A stretch of 64,000 bases of DNA from BJGV01 sp964013575. Its GTDB lineage: Bacteria > Pseudomonadota > Gammaproteobacteria > Burkholderiales > Nitrosomonadaceae. Numbering within the stretch: position 1 is the first letter of the stretch; each line of letters starts with the position of its first letter. Below are positions 37,660-45,709 of the stretch, in pieces. The DNA is taken from the NCBI GenBank assembly GCA_964013575.1, contig CAXGWP010000006.1, positions 1 to 64,000 of the forward strand, given 5' to 3'. The position numbers and the translations under genes are program-made. The notes under the pieces are model-generated. The model did no database searches. It had not been told where the DNA came from and worked only from the letters and a program-made list of their open reading frames with translations.

Positions 37660-37929
37660 ATGCCTGTCACAACCAATAAAAAAGCACAGATAGTGGGTGA
37701 TTATCAAAGAGTCGCTGGAGATACTGGTTCTCCAGAAGTACAGGTAGCATTATTGACTGCCCGCATAAATGATCTGACCAGTCATTTTAAAGCTCATGTT
37801 AAAGATCATCATTCTAGGCGTGGTTTATTACGTATGGTAAATCGAAGACGTAAGCTACTTAATTATTTAAAGCGTAGTAGTAATGAAGCCTATCGTACTT
37901 TAATTAAACGATTAGGTCTTCGTAAATAG
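37660..37929 (+). CDS. rpsO: 30S ribosomal protein S15
   Basis: Primary 16S rRNA-binding protein of the small subunit platform. The 89-residue protein shows the conserved GDTGSPEVQVALLTARINDL and KDHHSRRGLLRMVNRRRKLL segments. GGAGAATATGC precedes the ATG. It is followed by pnp, the usual rpsO-pnp pairing in which the transcript is processed between the genes. Confidence 0.98.
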   Translation: MPVTTNKKAQIVGDYQRVAGDTGSPEVQVALLTARINDLTSHFKAHVKDHHSRRGLLRMVNRRRKLLNYLKRSSNEAYRTLIKRLGLRK

Positions 37930-38060
37930 CTTTTTATTTTTGGTATACATAATAATTTCAATTATTTAGATCCTTTTTTTGGGAAAGAATGGAAGGTATT
38001 CATATCAATTAGTTGGGTATTAAAACAGATAAAGATAATCTCATTAGAAAGGAAAGTACA

Positions 38061-40172
38061 TTGGAATCTATCAAGAAAAGTATTAGTTATGGGCGTCATA
38101 CTTTGACGTTAGAAACTGGAGAGATTGCAAAGCAAGCTCATGGATCAGTAATTGTTTCAATGGATGACACAGTTGTATTAGTAACAGCTGTAGGGGCGAA
38201 AAATGTTAGGCCTGGGCAAGATTTTTTTCCACTAACTGTAGACTATATGGAGCGTAGTTATGCTGCAGGTAGGATACCTGGTAGTTTCTTTAAGCGAGAG
38301 GGGCGACCTTCTGAGAAAGAGATTCTTACTTCTCGCTTAATAGATCGTCCTATTCGTCCACTATTTCCTGAAGGTTTTTATAATGAAGTACAAATTGTTG
38401 CTACAGTTCTCTCTTCTGATAATGAAATAGATGCAGATATTCCAGCAATGATCGGTGCTTCTGCAGCATTAGTGTTATCAGGTATTCCATTTGATGGACC
38501 AATCGCAGGGGCTCGTGTTGGCTATATTAACGAAAATTATGTCCTTAATCCAACAACAACAGAACTTATTGACACAGAACTTGACTTAGTAGTAGCAGGT
38601 ACTGAGAATGCAGTTCTTATGGTTGAGTCTGAAGCAAAAGAATTATCTGAAGATGTGATGTTAGGTGCAGTTGAGTTTGGCAAGAAAGAGATGCAGGTAG
38701 TAATTAATTTAATTAATGACTTAGCTGATGAAGCTGGAGTCACTGCATGGGATTGGGCTCCCGCAGAGCAGGATAAGGATCTTACAGAAAGAATAACAAA
38801 ATTGGTAGAAGCTGATTTATGCTCAGCATTTAATTTGAAGCAAAAACAAGAACGTACTGAGGCTATTAATCAAGTTTGGGAGAAAGTAAATGTAGAGTTG
38901 GAGGTAGATTCAGAAGATGGGCCAGATAAGCAAGCCATTAAAAAGGTTTGTTTTGATCTTGAATCTAAAATTGTGCGCACTAAAATTCTTAATGGGGAGC
39001 CACGAATAGATGGGCGCGATACTCGTGCTGTACGGCCTATATCTATTCGTAATGGTGTGCTGCCTCGTACTCATGGCTCTGCTTTATTTACTCGTGGCGA
39101 GACACAAGCACTGGTGGTAGCAACTCTTGGTACAGGGCGTGATGAGCAAAAAATTGATTCTCTACAAGGAGACTACACTGATCGCTTTATGTTTCATTAC
39201 AATTTTCCACCTTATGCAACTGGTGAAACTGGTAGAGTTGGCACACCTAAACGCCGTGAAATTGGTCATGGTAGGCTTGCTAAGCGTGCACTTGTTGCAG
39301 TTTTGCCTTCTGCTGAAGAATTTGGGTATTCGTTAAGAGTTGTATCTGAAATTACCGAATCTAATGGTTCTAGTTCTATGGCTTCAGTTTGTGGGGGCTG
39401 TATTGCCTTGATGGATGCAGGAGTCCCACTTAAGAATCATGTGGCTGGAATTGCAATGGGGCTGATTAAAGAAGGAAACCGTATTGCTGTATTAACTGAT
39501 ATTCTTGGTGATGAAGATCACTTAGGGGATATGGATTTTAAGGTTGCTGGTACTGAAGATGGCATTACTGCATTACAAATGGATATTAAGATCCAAGGCG
39601 TTAATAAAGAAATTATGAATGTTGCCCTTGAGCAGGCTAAAGAAGGCCGCTTACATATTCTTGGTATCATGAAACAAGCTCAGCCCTCAACTCGTGAGGA
39701 AATTTCAGAGCATGCTCCGCGAATTATTAAACTTAAAATTAACCCAGAAAAGATTCGTGATGTAATAGGTAAAGGTGGTGCGGTAATTCGTGCATTAACT
39801 GAGGAAACTGGTACAACTATAGACATTTCAGATGATGGTGTTGTCATGATAGCTTGTATCAGCTCAGAAGGTGGAGAGTTAGCCAAGAAACGTATAGAAG
39901 ATATAACTGCTGATGTGGAAGTAGGTAGGATTTATGATGGGACTGTATTGAAGCTTCTAGATTTTGGTGCAATTGTAAGTGTTTTACCTGGGAAAGATGG
40001 GCTTTTACATATATCGCAAATTGCAAATGAGCGTGTTAATAGCGTTGCTGATCACTTAAAAGAAGGGCAGCTTGTACGTGTTAAAGTTATAGAAGCTGAT
40101 GATAAAGGGAGATTGCGTCTCAGCATGAAAGCAGTTACAACTAACACTGAAAATAATGATGGCTCAAATTAG
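38061..40172 (+). CDS. pnp: Polyribonucleotide nucleotidyltransferase (PNPase)
   Basis: Phosphorolytic 3'-5' exoribonuclease of the degradosome. Two RNase PH domains (SISYGRHTLTLETGEIA at the start; the second near residues 320-550), then a KH domain with IGKGGAVIRAL and an S1 domain with VGRIYDGTVLKLLDFGA. I choose the TTG at 38061, preceded by AAAGGAAAG, giving 703 residues and the usual IKKS-x3-GRH N-terminus; a TTG at 38013 would add 16 non-conserved residues. The second start is less well supported. Confidence 0.95.
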   Translation: MESIKKSISYGRHTLTLETGEIAKQAHGSVIVSMDDTVVLVTAVGAKNVRPGQDFFPLTVDYMERSYAAGRIPGSFFKREGRPSEKEILTSRLIDRPIRPLFPEGFYNEVQIVATVLSSDNEIDADIPAMIGASAALVLSGIPFDGPIAGARVGYINENYVLNPTTTELIDTELDLVVAGTENAVLMVESEAKELSEDVMLGAVEFGKKEMQVVINLINDLADEAGVTAWDWAPAEQDKDLTERITKLVEADLCSAFNLKQKQERTEAINQVWEKVNVELEVDSEDGPDKQAIKKVCFDLESKIVRTKILNGEPRIDGRDTRAVRPISIRNGVLPRTHGSALFTRGETQALVVATLGTGRDEQKIDSLQGDYTDRFMFHYNFPPYATGETGRVGTPKRREIGHGRLAKRALVAVLPSAEEFGYSLRVVSEITESNGSSSMASVCGGCIALMDAGVPLKNHVAGIAMGLIKEGNRIAVLTDILGDEDHLGDMDFKVAGTEDGITALQMDIKIQGVNKEIMNVALEQAKEGRLHILGIMKQAQPSTREEISEHAPRIIKLKINPEKIRDVIGKGGAVIRALTEETGTTIDISDDGVVMIACISSEGGELAKKRIEDITADVEVGRIYDGTVLKLLDFGAIVSVLPGKDGLLHISQIANERVNSVADHLKEGQLVRVKVIEADDKGRLRLSMKAVTTNTENNDGSN

Positions 40173-40201
40173 ATTCTAAATGATTTGTTTAAAATTTATT
40201 C

Positions 40202-40624
40202 TTATTTAGCTAGCTGTCTTTCTCTTATTTCATCTATAGTTTTGCAATCTATACATAGGGTTGCTGTTGGTCTGGCTTCTAAACGTTTTAGTCCAATTTC
40301 AATACCACAGGTATCACAATAACCATAATCAGCGGCTTCAATTTTGGCAATAGTATCATCAATTTTTTTGATTAGCTTACGTTCCCGGTCGCGATTACGT
40401 AGTTCAAGTGCCATATCAGACTCTTGACTTGCACGGTCATTAGGATCTGCAAAAACTGTAGCTTCATCTTGCATGGTGTGGACTGTGCGATCTATATCTT
40501 GCCCTAGCCCAATTTTAATATTTTCAAGCATTTTGCGGAAATGATTAAGTTGCTTGGCATTCATGTATTCTTCTCCCTTTTTCATTTTATAGGGAGTAGA
40601 TTTTTTCTGTTGTCGTTGCGACAT
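40202..40624 (-). CDS. dksA: RNA polymerase-binding transcription factor DksA
   Basis: Binds the RNA polymerase secondary channel and works with ppGpp in the stringent response. The coiled-coil region carries DPNDRASQESDMALELRNRD with the acidic tip. The C4 zinc finger uses CDTCG and CIDCK cysteines near the C-terminus. The N-terminal PYKMKKGEEYMN matches longer DksA forms and supports the start at 40624 (140 residues). It converges on pnp with only 29 bases between stops. Confidence 0.96.
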   Translation of the reverse strand: MSQRQQKKSTPYKMKKGEEYMNAKQLNHFRKMLENIKIGLGQDIDRTVHTMQDEATVFADPNDRASQESDMALELRNRDRERKLIKKIDDTIAKIEAADYGYCDTCGIEIGLKRLEARPTATLCIDCKTIDEIRERQLAK

Positions 40625-40666
40625 TTCTTAGTATTCCTTTTTTTGCTAGTTACAATTTAAGACGCT

Positions 40667-40695
40667 TTAATATCAGAAATTACAATATAGGGCAA
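40667..40695 (-). promoter_or_regulatory. Possible promoter of dksA
   Basis: On the minus strand TTGCCC (40695-40690) and TATTAA (40672-40667) are 17 bases apart, about 40 bases before the dksA start codon. Confidence 0.45.
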
Positions 40696-40804
40696 GTGTT
40701 GTAGTTGTTTTTTATAAAATGATCTTAAAAAAATTTATCTTAAGGTTTTTTTGTTTAGAGCTTATTCTTTTGTTTGAGTAAACAATATAAAATAGATAGA
40801 AAAA

Positions 40805-40833
40805 TTGACGTTTTATTAGTGGAAAGGTATAGT
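40805..40833 (+). promoter_or_regulatory. Promoter of the tRNA-Pro/Arg/His cluster
   Basis: TTGACG and TATAGT are separated by exactly 17 bases, and the -10 lies 12 bases before the first tRNA base. This is one of the best sigma70 matches in the window, as expected for a stable-RNA operon. Confidence 0.75.
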
Positions 40834-40845
40834 GACACGCTTTCC

Positions 40846-40922
40846 CGGGGTGTAGCGTAGCCTGGTAGCGCGCCTGGTTTGGGACCAGGATGTCGGGAGT
40901 TCGAATCTCTCCACCCCGACCA
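40846..40922 (+). tRNA. tRNA-Pro (anticodon TGG)
   Basis: Complete cloverleaf with acceptor CGGGGTG pairing CACCCCG, discriminator A and encoded CCA. The anticodon loop TTTGGGA between CCTGG and CCAGG gives TGG. First of a three-tRNA cluster (Pro-Arg-His), an order shared by many betaproteobacteria. Confidence 0.98.
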
Positions 40923-40962
40923 ATTTCACTCAATTAAATTGAGTAGTTGCCCGGTTTGAGTA

Positions 40963-41039
40963 GTGCCCGTAGCTCAACCGGATAGAGCACCAGCCTTCTA
41001 AGCTGGGGGTTACAGGTTCGATTCCTGTCGGGCACGCCA
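40963..41039 (+). tRNA. tRNA-Arg (anticodon TCT)
   Basis: Acceptor GTGCCCG pairs CGGGCAC, discriminator G, CCA encoded. The anticodon loop CTTCTAA between CCAGC and GCTGG gives TCT, reading AGA and AGG. It lies 40 bases after tRNA-Pro. Confidence 0.98.
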
Positions 41040-41101
41040 GATAGTTCTTGAATTAATTTATTTTGGGCTCAAATGCCTGAGTAATTTTTAGTTCTTTTTA
41101 T

Positions 41102-41178
41102 GGTGGCTGTAGCTCAGCTGGTAGAGTCCCGGATTGTGATTCCGGTTGTCGTGGGTTCGAGCCCCATCAGCCACCCCA
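41102..41178 (+). tRNA. tRNA-His (anticodon GTG)
   Basis: Acceptor GTGGCTG pairs CAGCCAC, with the encoded extra G at -1 facing discriminator C73, the identity pair of tRNA-His. The anticodon loop TTGTGAT between CCGGA and TCCGG gives GTG. CCA is encoded. Last of the cluster; no obvious terminator hairpin follows. Confidence 0.98.
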
Positions 41179-41290
41179 TTTAAGTAATATTATATTATTA
41201 GGAGAATGGAGATTAATATACGTATATATTAACTTTGATTGATTTAGTAATTTTGCTAATAGCTCTCTGGAATTATAAATTATTAGAAAT

Positions 41291-41857
41291 TTAATTTAAT
41301 TTATCATTTCTCCAAAATTTAGTTCCTTTTACTGTGGCTTGGAGTGCTAGTCCTGCTTCTGTTAATTGATATATAGTTATACCATCAATTACAATTTCAA
41401 TTCCTACTGCGGCACCTTTATCGCTAGTTTTGACGGCTGCATCAGCTTGTGCTCCAAATTCCCATCCGGTATTAATAAATTTATCCATAGTTGTTTTGTC
41501 ATGAAAAATAAATATAGAACGAAAGTCTTTAATACCTAGTCCAAATCCAAAACCAACTTCACCCATTCTCATATATACAGGTTCTCCATTCTTTGGCTGA
41601 ACAAGTCCATACCCACCACCAAAGCTTGCAAGAATTAGATTAATATTAGCGTTACTAAAAACGGCATAACCGGGTGCTTCATCAATTCTTTTTTTAGCGT
41701 TAGGTTGTGCTTTATAAAGATCAGAAAGAGTTTTATCTCTCATGGCAAGATATTCCTCACGTTCTTCTGCAGGGCTACCGGCTATTGCTGTAGTTGAAAG
41801 AATGCTAAAGATGACTGATGTTATTAAGCAATACAATCTAAATTTTGCTTTGTTCAT
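41291..41857 (-). CDS. SYLF-domain (YSC84-like) putative lipid-binding protein, exported
   Basis: A 188-residue protein with an N-terminal signal peptide (about residues 1-26, ending ATAIAG) and a SYLF/YSC84 domain. The family signs are the GYAVFSNANINLILASFGGG segment and the GVGFGFGLGIKD-like glycine-rich stretch. Eukaryotic SYLF domains bind phosphoinositides; the bacterial role is unclear. The gene is 135 bp downstream of hpnG in the same direction, so it could be a distal member of the hopanoid locus or independent. AGGAGAATT precedes the ATG. Confidence 0.78.
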   Translation of the reverse strand: MNKAKFRLYCLITSVIFSILSTTAIAGSPAEEREEYLAMRDKTLSDLYKAQPNAKKRIDEAPGYAVFSNANINLILASFGGGYGLVQPKNGEPVYMRMGEVGFGFGLGIKDFRSIFIFHDKTTMDKFINTGWEFGAQADAAVKTSDKGAAVGIEIVIDGITIYQLTEAGLALQATVKGTKFWRNDKLN

Positions 41858-41992
41858 ATTAATTCTCCTTTATTTAATAACCCAGAATTATATTTATAAT
41901 ATTATATTTTAGTATGTATTTTAGTTTAATTTTATAAGTGTAATATTAGATTGTGGTAATTAGTTATCCTGAATTAAGGGCGGAAAGAATAA

Positions 41993-42697
41993 TTATTTAA
42001 TTCCTAATTCAATACCTGCGTGTAGTATTACAGCTGATAAAGTCTTACGAGCAGAACGCACCTCACTTGCAAGGCGTAGTAATGTACTTAAAGTTATAGA
42101 CCGTTTTAGTAGTAAAGATATGATTTGAGTTATATTAGTACTACCATCAGGGTTTACAGCATCTAGTAGGGCTAGAGGCGGGGAAAACTCTAGAGGGTCT
42201 GAAATTACGCGTATAGCAAGAAACGGCATATCTGATTTTTCAGCTACCTCAGCTACTGCCCCACTTTCTAAGTCTACTGCACAAGCTCCTGTGATTTTTG
42301 CAAATTCTTGTTTCTCACTCATTGAAGTAAGAACTTTCTTACATGTTGCTAGCTTCCCACCAATGACTCTTAGATGAGAAGGCAAGCGGTTCTGTATCTG
42401 ATTTCTCCAGGATAATGAAACAGGTAATAGGCGCTCATTATAAATTGATTCTGGAAGTACTAAGTCGCCTGCGTTTAGTGTGGGACTTATTGCTCCTGCA
42501 ACTCCAAAGCTTATCAAAGAAGTGGCGCCTCTTTCCTGTAGCCTTTCTGCTGCTTTGCGTGCAGAATTTTCTCCCATACCGCATAAACATATTGATGTAT
42601 TTTTCCCTAGACTGATTATTTCACCAAGAGGTAAGCAGCGATTAGTAATACAACTAGCCTCAATCCGCATAGCTGTAACAATACCTATATTATTCAA
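41993..42697 (-). CDS. hpnG: Hopanoid-associated phosphorylase HpnG
   Basis: Nucleoside-phosphorylase-fold enzyme. In hopanoid producers HpnG removes adenine from adenosylhopane in side-chain synthesis. The N-terminus has GIVTAMRIEA, and the CGMGENSARKAAERL, SFGVAGAI and AVDLESGAVAEVA segments match PNP/MTAN-type folds. Length 234 is normal. Its ATG overlaps the shc stop by 4 bp, so translation is coupled, which supports the hopanoid assignment over a general nucleosidase. Confidence 0.9.
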   Translation of the reverse strand: MNNIGIVTAMRIEASCITNRCLPLGEIISLGKNTSICLCGMGENSARKAAERLQERGATSLISFGVAGAISPTLNAGDLVLPESIYNERLLPVSLSWRNQIQNRLPSHLRVIGGKLATCKKVLTSMSEKQEFAKITGACAVDLESGAVAEVAEKSDMPFLAIRVISDPLEFSPPLALLDAVNPDGSTNITQIISLLLKRSITLSTLLRLASEVRSARKTLSAVILHAGIELGIK

Positions 42698-44640
42698 ATA
42701 TTATCCTTCTGGGTAATAGTTTGGTATCTTGCTAATGCCCATAATGGAAAATATTTAGAGTAGCCATGATACTTTAAATAGAAGACCCTTGGAAATCCTG
42801 GTGCAGTGAACCAAGGGTCATCCCATAATCCAGAGCCTTCTTGTCGGTTTAGAAGGTATTTTATTCCTCTGCTTACTTCCTCACTATGAGCCTCACCAGC
42901 TGCCATTAAACCCAATAAAGCCCAGGCAGTTTGAAAAGAAGTGCTTATTCTAAATCGTCCTGCTAATTTTGGAGCAAAATAAGTATCATTGTTTTCACCC
43001 CACCCACCATCTTCTCTTTGAACCGATTTTAACCATGTTACAGCACGAATAATAGATGAATGAGAAGTATCTATTTTTGCAAGTCTTAGGGCCTCTAATA
43101 CTGACCAAGTCCCATAAATATAATTGCTTCCCCATCTACCAAACCAAGCACCATTTTTTTCTTGTTCATTGAATAAATATGATAATCCTTTTTTCATCGA
43201 AATTTGATACTTAGAATTGCCATATAAAGCTAGAAATCCAGTGCAACGTGCACTAACATCACTTGTGGGGGGGTCAAGTAATGCACCATGATCAGCAAAA
43301 GGAATTTCGTTAAGATAGTAATAAGTATTATCAACATCAAAGGCAGCAAAACCACCATTTTTTGATTGCATTCCGCTAAGCCAGCCTGCAGCTCTTGATA
43401 AATTCCCACTATAAGTATTAGGGTCTGCCTGATACATGGCCCAAGATATTGCTGCTGTATCATCAAGATCAGGGTAATGTGGATTTGCATATTGAAAAGC
43501 CCAGCCACCACCAGCTAATTTTATATTTTCTTCTCTCCAGTCTGCTGGAGCATCTAGTATTTGTTGGGGGGCGAGCCAATTAAGAGCTTTGCGGACATAT
43601 TTCTGGTCTGTACCAGCATCTTCTTGTAATGCTAAGCTCGCAAGTGCTGTATCCCATACAGGGGAAGTGCATGGTTGGCACCAAGCCTGTTTATCATTAA
43701 TAATTAGTAACCCCAATAAAGCTTTGCGGCATTGTTCCCTATATGGATGTTCATAAGGGTATCCTAGTAGTGAAAGTGCTTCATTGGCATTGACCATCGC
43801 CGGGAAAATCGCTCCTAGGCCACATTCACCATTTAGCCTTTCTATTATCCATCGTTCTGCTTTACGGAGAGCAACGCGCCGTAAGATATTTGGAATAAAC
43901 GGTTCAAATACTGAGGCAGTACGCTCAATAAATAAGAATAGTCGGTTGAGAGGAGTTCTTACTGGGAAATAATTACGTTCTTTTTCTGGATCTATAGTGA
44001 AGAGTTCACGGATATTAATCTTATGTGGATTAGCAGCTTTTGCTCTTAGGCTACATAAGATTGTTAACGGAACCGTTACTGTGCGTGACCAATAAGCAAT
44101 TTTACTTAGATGAAATGGAAACCATTTTGGTAATAAAATTATTTCTACTGGCATGAACGGCACCCCTCTCCAGGGTAGCTGCTCATACATTGCAAGTAAG
44201 ATTCTTGTAAAAACATTTGTTTTTGATGCACCGCCATTTGACAGAATAGCTGTGCGAGCAGCTACCATATGCGGAGCATCTTGTGAATCACCAGCTAGCT
44301 TCAATGCATAATAAGCTTTTACAGTACAACTTATATCAAAATGGCCGCCATAGTATAAAGGCCAGCCTCCATGTTCTTTGTCCTGCTTTGTTCGAATAAA
44401 GGAGGCTATTTTTATTTCAAGGTCCGTGTCTATATCATCCATAAAATGCATCATCAGGATATATTCGGCTGGAATAGTACAATCTGCTTCAAGTGGAAAG
44501 CACCAATGACCATCTTTCTTTTGTAAGGCTAATAATGCTTTGCGTGCAGATCTTAAAGCATCTGCTAGCTTCGTTTTATCAGGTACAGAACTATTATTTT
44601 CCTGGCTCAGATTAGTAATGGCAATATCTGTTTCTGTCAT
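42694..44640 (-). CDS. shc: Squalene-hopene cyclase
   Basis: Cyclises squalene to hopene or hopanol. The catalytic acid motif DLDDTA (DXDD) is at residues 391-396. Several QW repeats are visible, such as QKKDGHWCFPLEA near residue 40, QSKNGGFAAFD, QREDGGWGE and QEGSGLWDD. Length 648 is standard. The protein is a monotopic inner-membrane enzyme. It lies between mlaA and hpnG in the hopanoid locus; genes for squalene synthesis itself are not in the window, although ispH is upstream. Confidence 0.97.
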   Translation of the reverse strand: MTETDIAITNLSQENNSSVPDKTKLADALRSARKALLALQKKDGHWCFPLEADCTIPAEYILMMHFMDDIDTDLEIKIASFIRTKQDKEHGGWPLYYGGHFDISCTVKAYYALKLAGDSQDAPHMVAARTAILSNGGASKTNVFTRILLAMYEQLPWRGVPFMPVEIILLPKWFPFHLSKIAYWSRTVTVPLTILCSLRAKAANPHKINIRELFTIDPEKERNYFPVRTPLNRLFLFIERTASVFEPFIPNILRRVALRKAERWIIERLNGECGLGAIFPAMVNANEALSLLGYPYEHPYREQCRKALLGLLIINDKQAWCQPCTSPVWDTALASLALQEDAGTDQKYVRKALNWLAPQQILDAPADWREENIKLAGGGWAFQYANPHYPDLDDTAAISWAMYQADPNTYSGNLSRAAGWLSGMQSKNGGFAAFDVDNTYYYLNEIPFADHGALLDPPTSDVSARCTGFLALYGNSKYQISMKKGLSYLFNEQEKNGAWFGRWGSNYIYGTWSVLEALRLAKIDTSHSSIIRAVTWLKSVQREDGGWGENNDTYFAPKLAGRFRISTSFQTAWALLGLMAAGEAHSEEVSRGIKYLLNRQEGSGLWDDPWFTAPGFPRVFYLKYHGYSKYFPLWALARYQTITQKDNI

Positions 44641-44779
44641 TAGGTTCCTTTCTAGTATGTCAGGCTGAGTTAGTTTGTTGTAATTAATAGGCTGTTAAGA
44701 CTCTTATTATAGGTATTAACTTACATTGTTAGTGCTGATCTTTTATATAGAGATATCAAGTTTATTGCAGATAAAAATA

Positions 44780-45622
44780 CTATGAGGACTTATCAGCGCA
44801 TGGGTTGTTTAGATAATTGGTATCTGCTGTATCGTATTCTTCATCAAGATCTTCTTCAGGAAAGAGATTTTCATAATCAGTTGGTGGTTTACCATCAAAC
44901 ACAAGATTTTCTCTATGCTGCCAATATGCCTCACGAGTAAATACATAACGATCTAATGCAGCCTGGTCACGAATACGCATCTTTTCTGAGTACTGTGCAC
45001 GCTTATCTATTGCCCCTAGAAGACCTAGGGGGATAGTGACTGGCGCACCAGCAACAAAGCCTGCATAAAATAACATATTTGATGCTATAGTTACAGGAAG
45101 GCCAATTACATCACGATTACTACTAGGTCCTAGAATAGGTAGATATACATAAGATTTATTGTCAACACCCCAAACGCCTAATGTTTGCCCAAAATCTTCA
45201 TCATGTTTTTCTAATCCGATGTCAGATGCTGGATCAAATATCCCACCTAATCCAACTGTAGTATTTACAATAAAGCGCAAAGTATCACTAGCTCCTTGCT
45301 TCACTTTTCCTTGTAATAAGCTATTTAATGCTACATTTGGGTATGCAAGATTTCCATAAAAATTTCTGACTGATTCTCGGACTGATTTGGGTGTATTCTC
45401 TACATACGTATCAGCTACTGGCTCGAATACAGATTCGTCAAGAGATTCGGTAACGTCATAAAATTGACGATTAAATCTCTCATAAGGATCCCCCTCTAAG
45501 CAAGGATCCTTTTTAAATTGAGTAACTTTTTTACTATCATTTTTGTTAGATGTTGTTGAACATCCAGCAGCTATTGTAGTAAATAGTATCAGTAAAATAG
45601 TAGTTAAACGGCTTAGCTTCAT
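44780..45622 (-). CDS. mlaA: MlaA/VacJ-family outer-membrane lipoprotein
   Basis: Lipid-transport lipoprotein. A signal peptide ends in the lipobox IAAGC with Cys21. The VacJ domain shows DPYERFNRQFYDVTESLD, the LNSLLQGKVKQG region, RFIVNTTVGLGGIFDPAS and GVDNKSYVYLPILGPS. Length is 280 with an acidic tail. In E. coli MlaA removes phospholipid from the outer leaflet of the outer membrane; here it sits inside the hopanoid operon between hpnN and shc, so hopanoid handling is a reasonable inference. Confidence 0.92.
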   Translation of the reverse strand: MKLSRLTTILLILFTTIAAGCSTTSNKNDSKKVTQFKKDPCLEGDPYERFNRQFYDVTESLDESVFEPVADTYVENTPKSVRESVRNFYGNLAYPNVALNSLLQGKVKQGASDTLRFIVNTTVGLGGIFDPASDIGLEKHDEDFGQTLGVWGVDNKSYVYLPILGPSSNRDVIGLPVTIASNMLFYAGFVAGAPVTIPLGLLGAIDKRAQYSEKMRIRDQAALDRYVFTREAYWQHRENLVFDGKPPTDYENLFPEEDLDEEYDTADTNYLNNPCADKSS

Positions 45623-45709
45623 ACCGCGTATCCTGTTTTTTTGAAGAGTTTAGCTATACTAATTCTTTTTTAGTGGTTCTGTACAGTAAAAATAGCTACC
45701 TTTTCTGTA

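Noticed and set aside
40712..40933. 73-codon minus-strand frame at the tRNA-Pro gene
   Set aside because: Its N-terminal part is the complement of tRNA-Pro, a known source of false gene calls.
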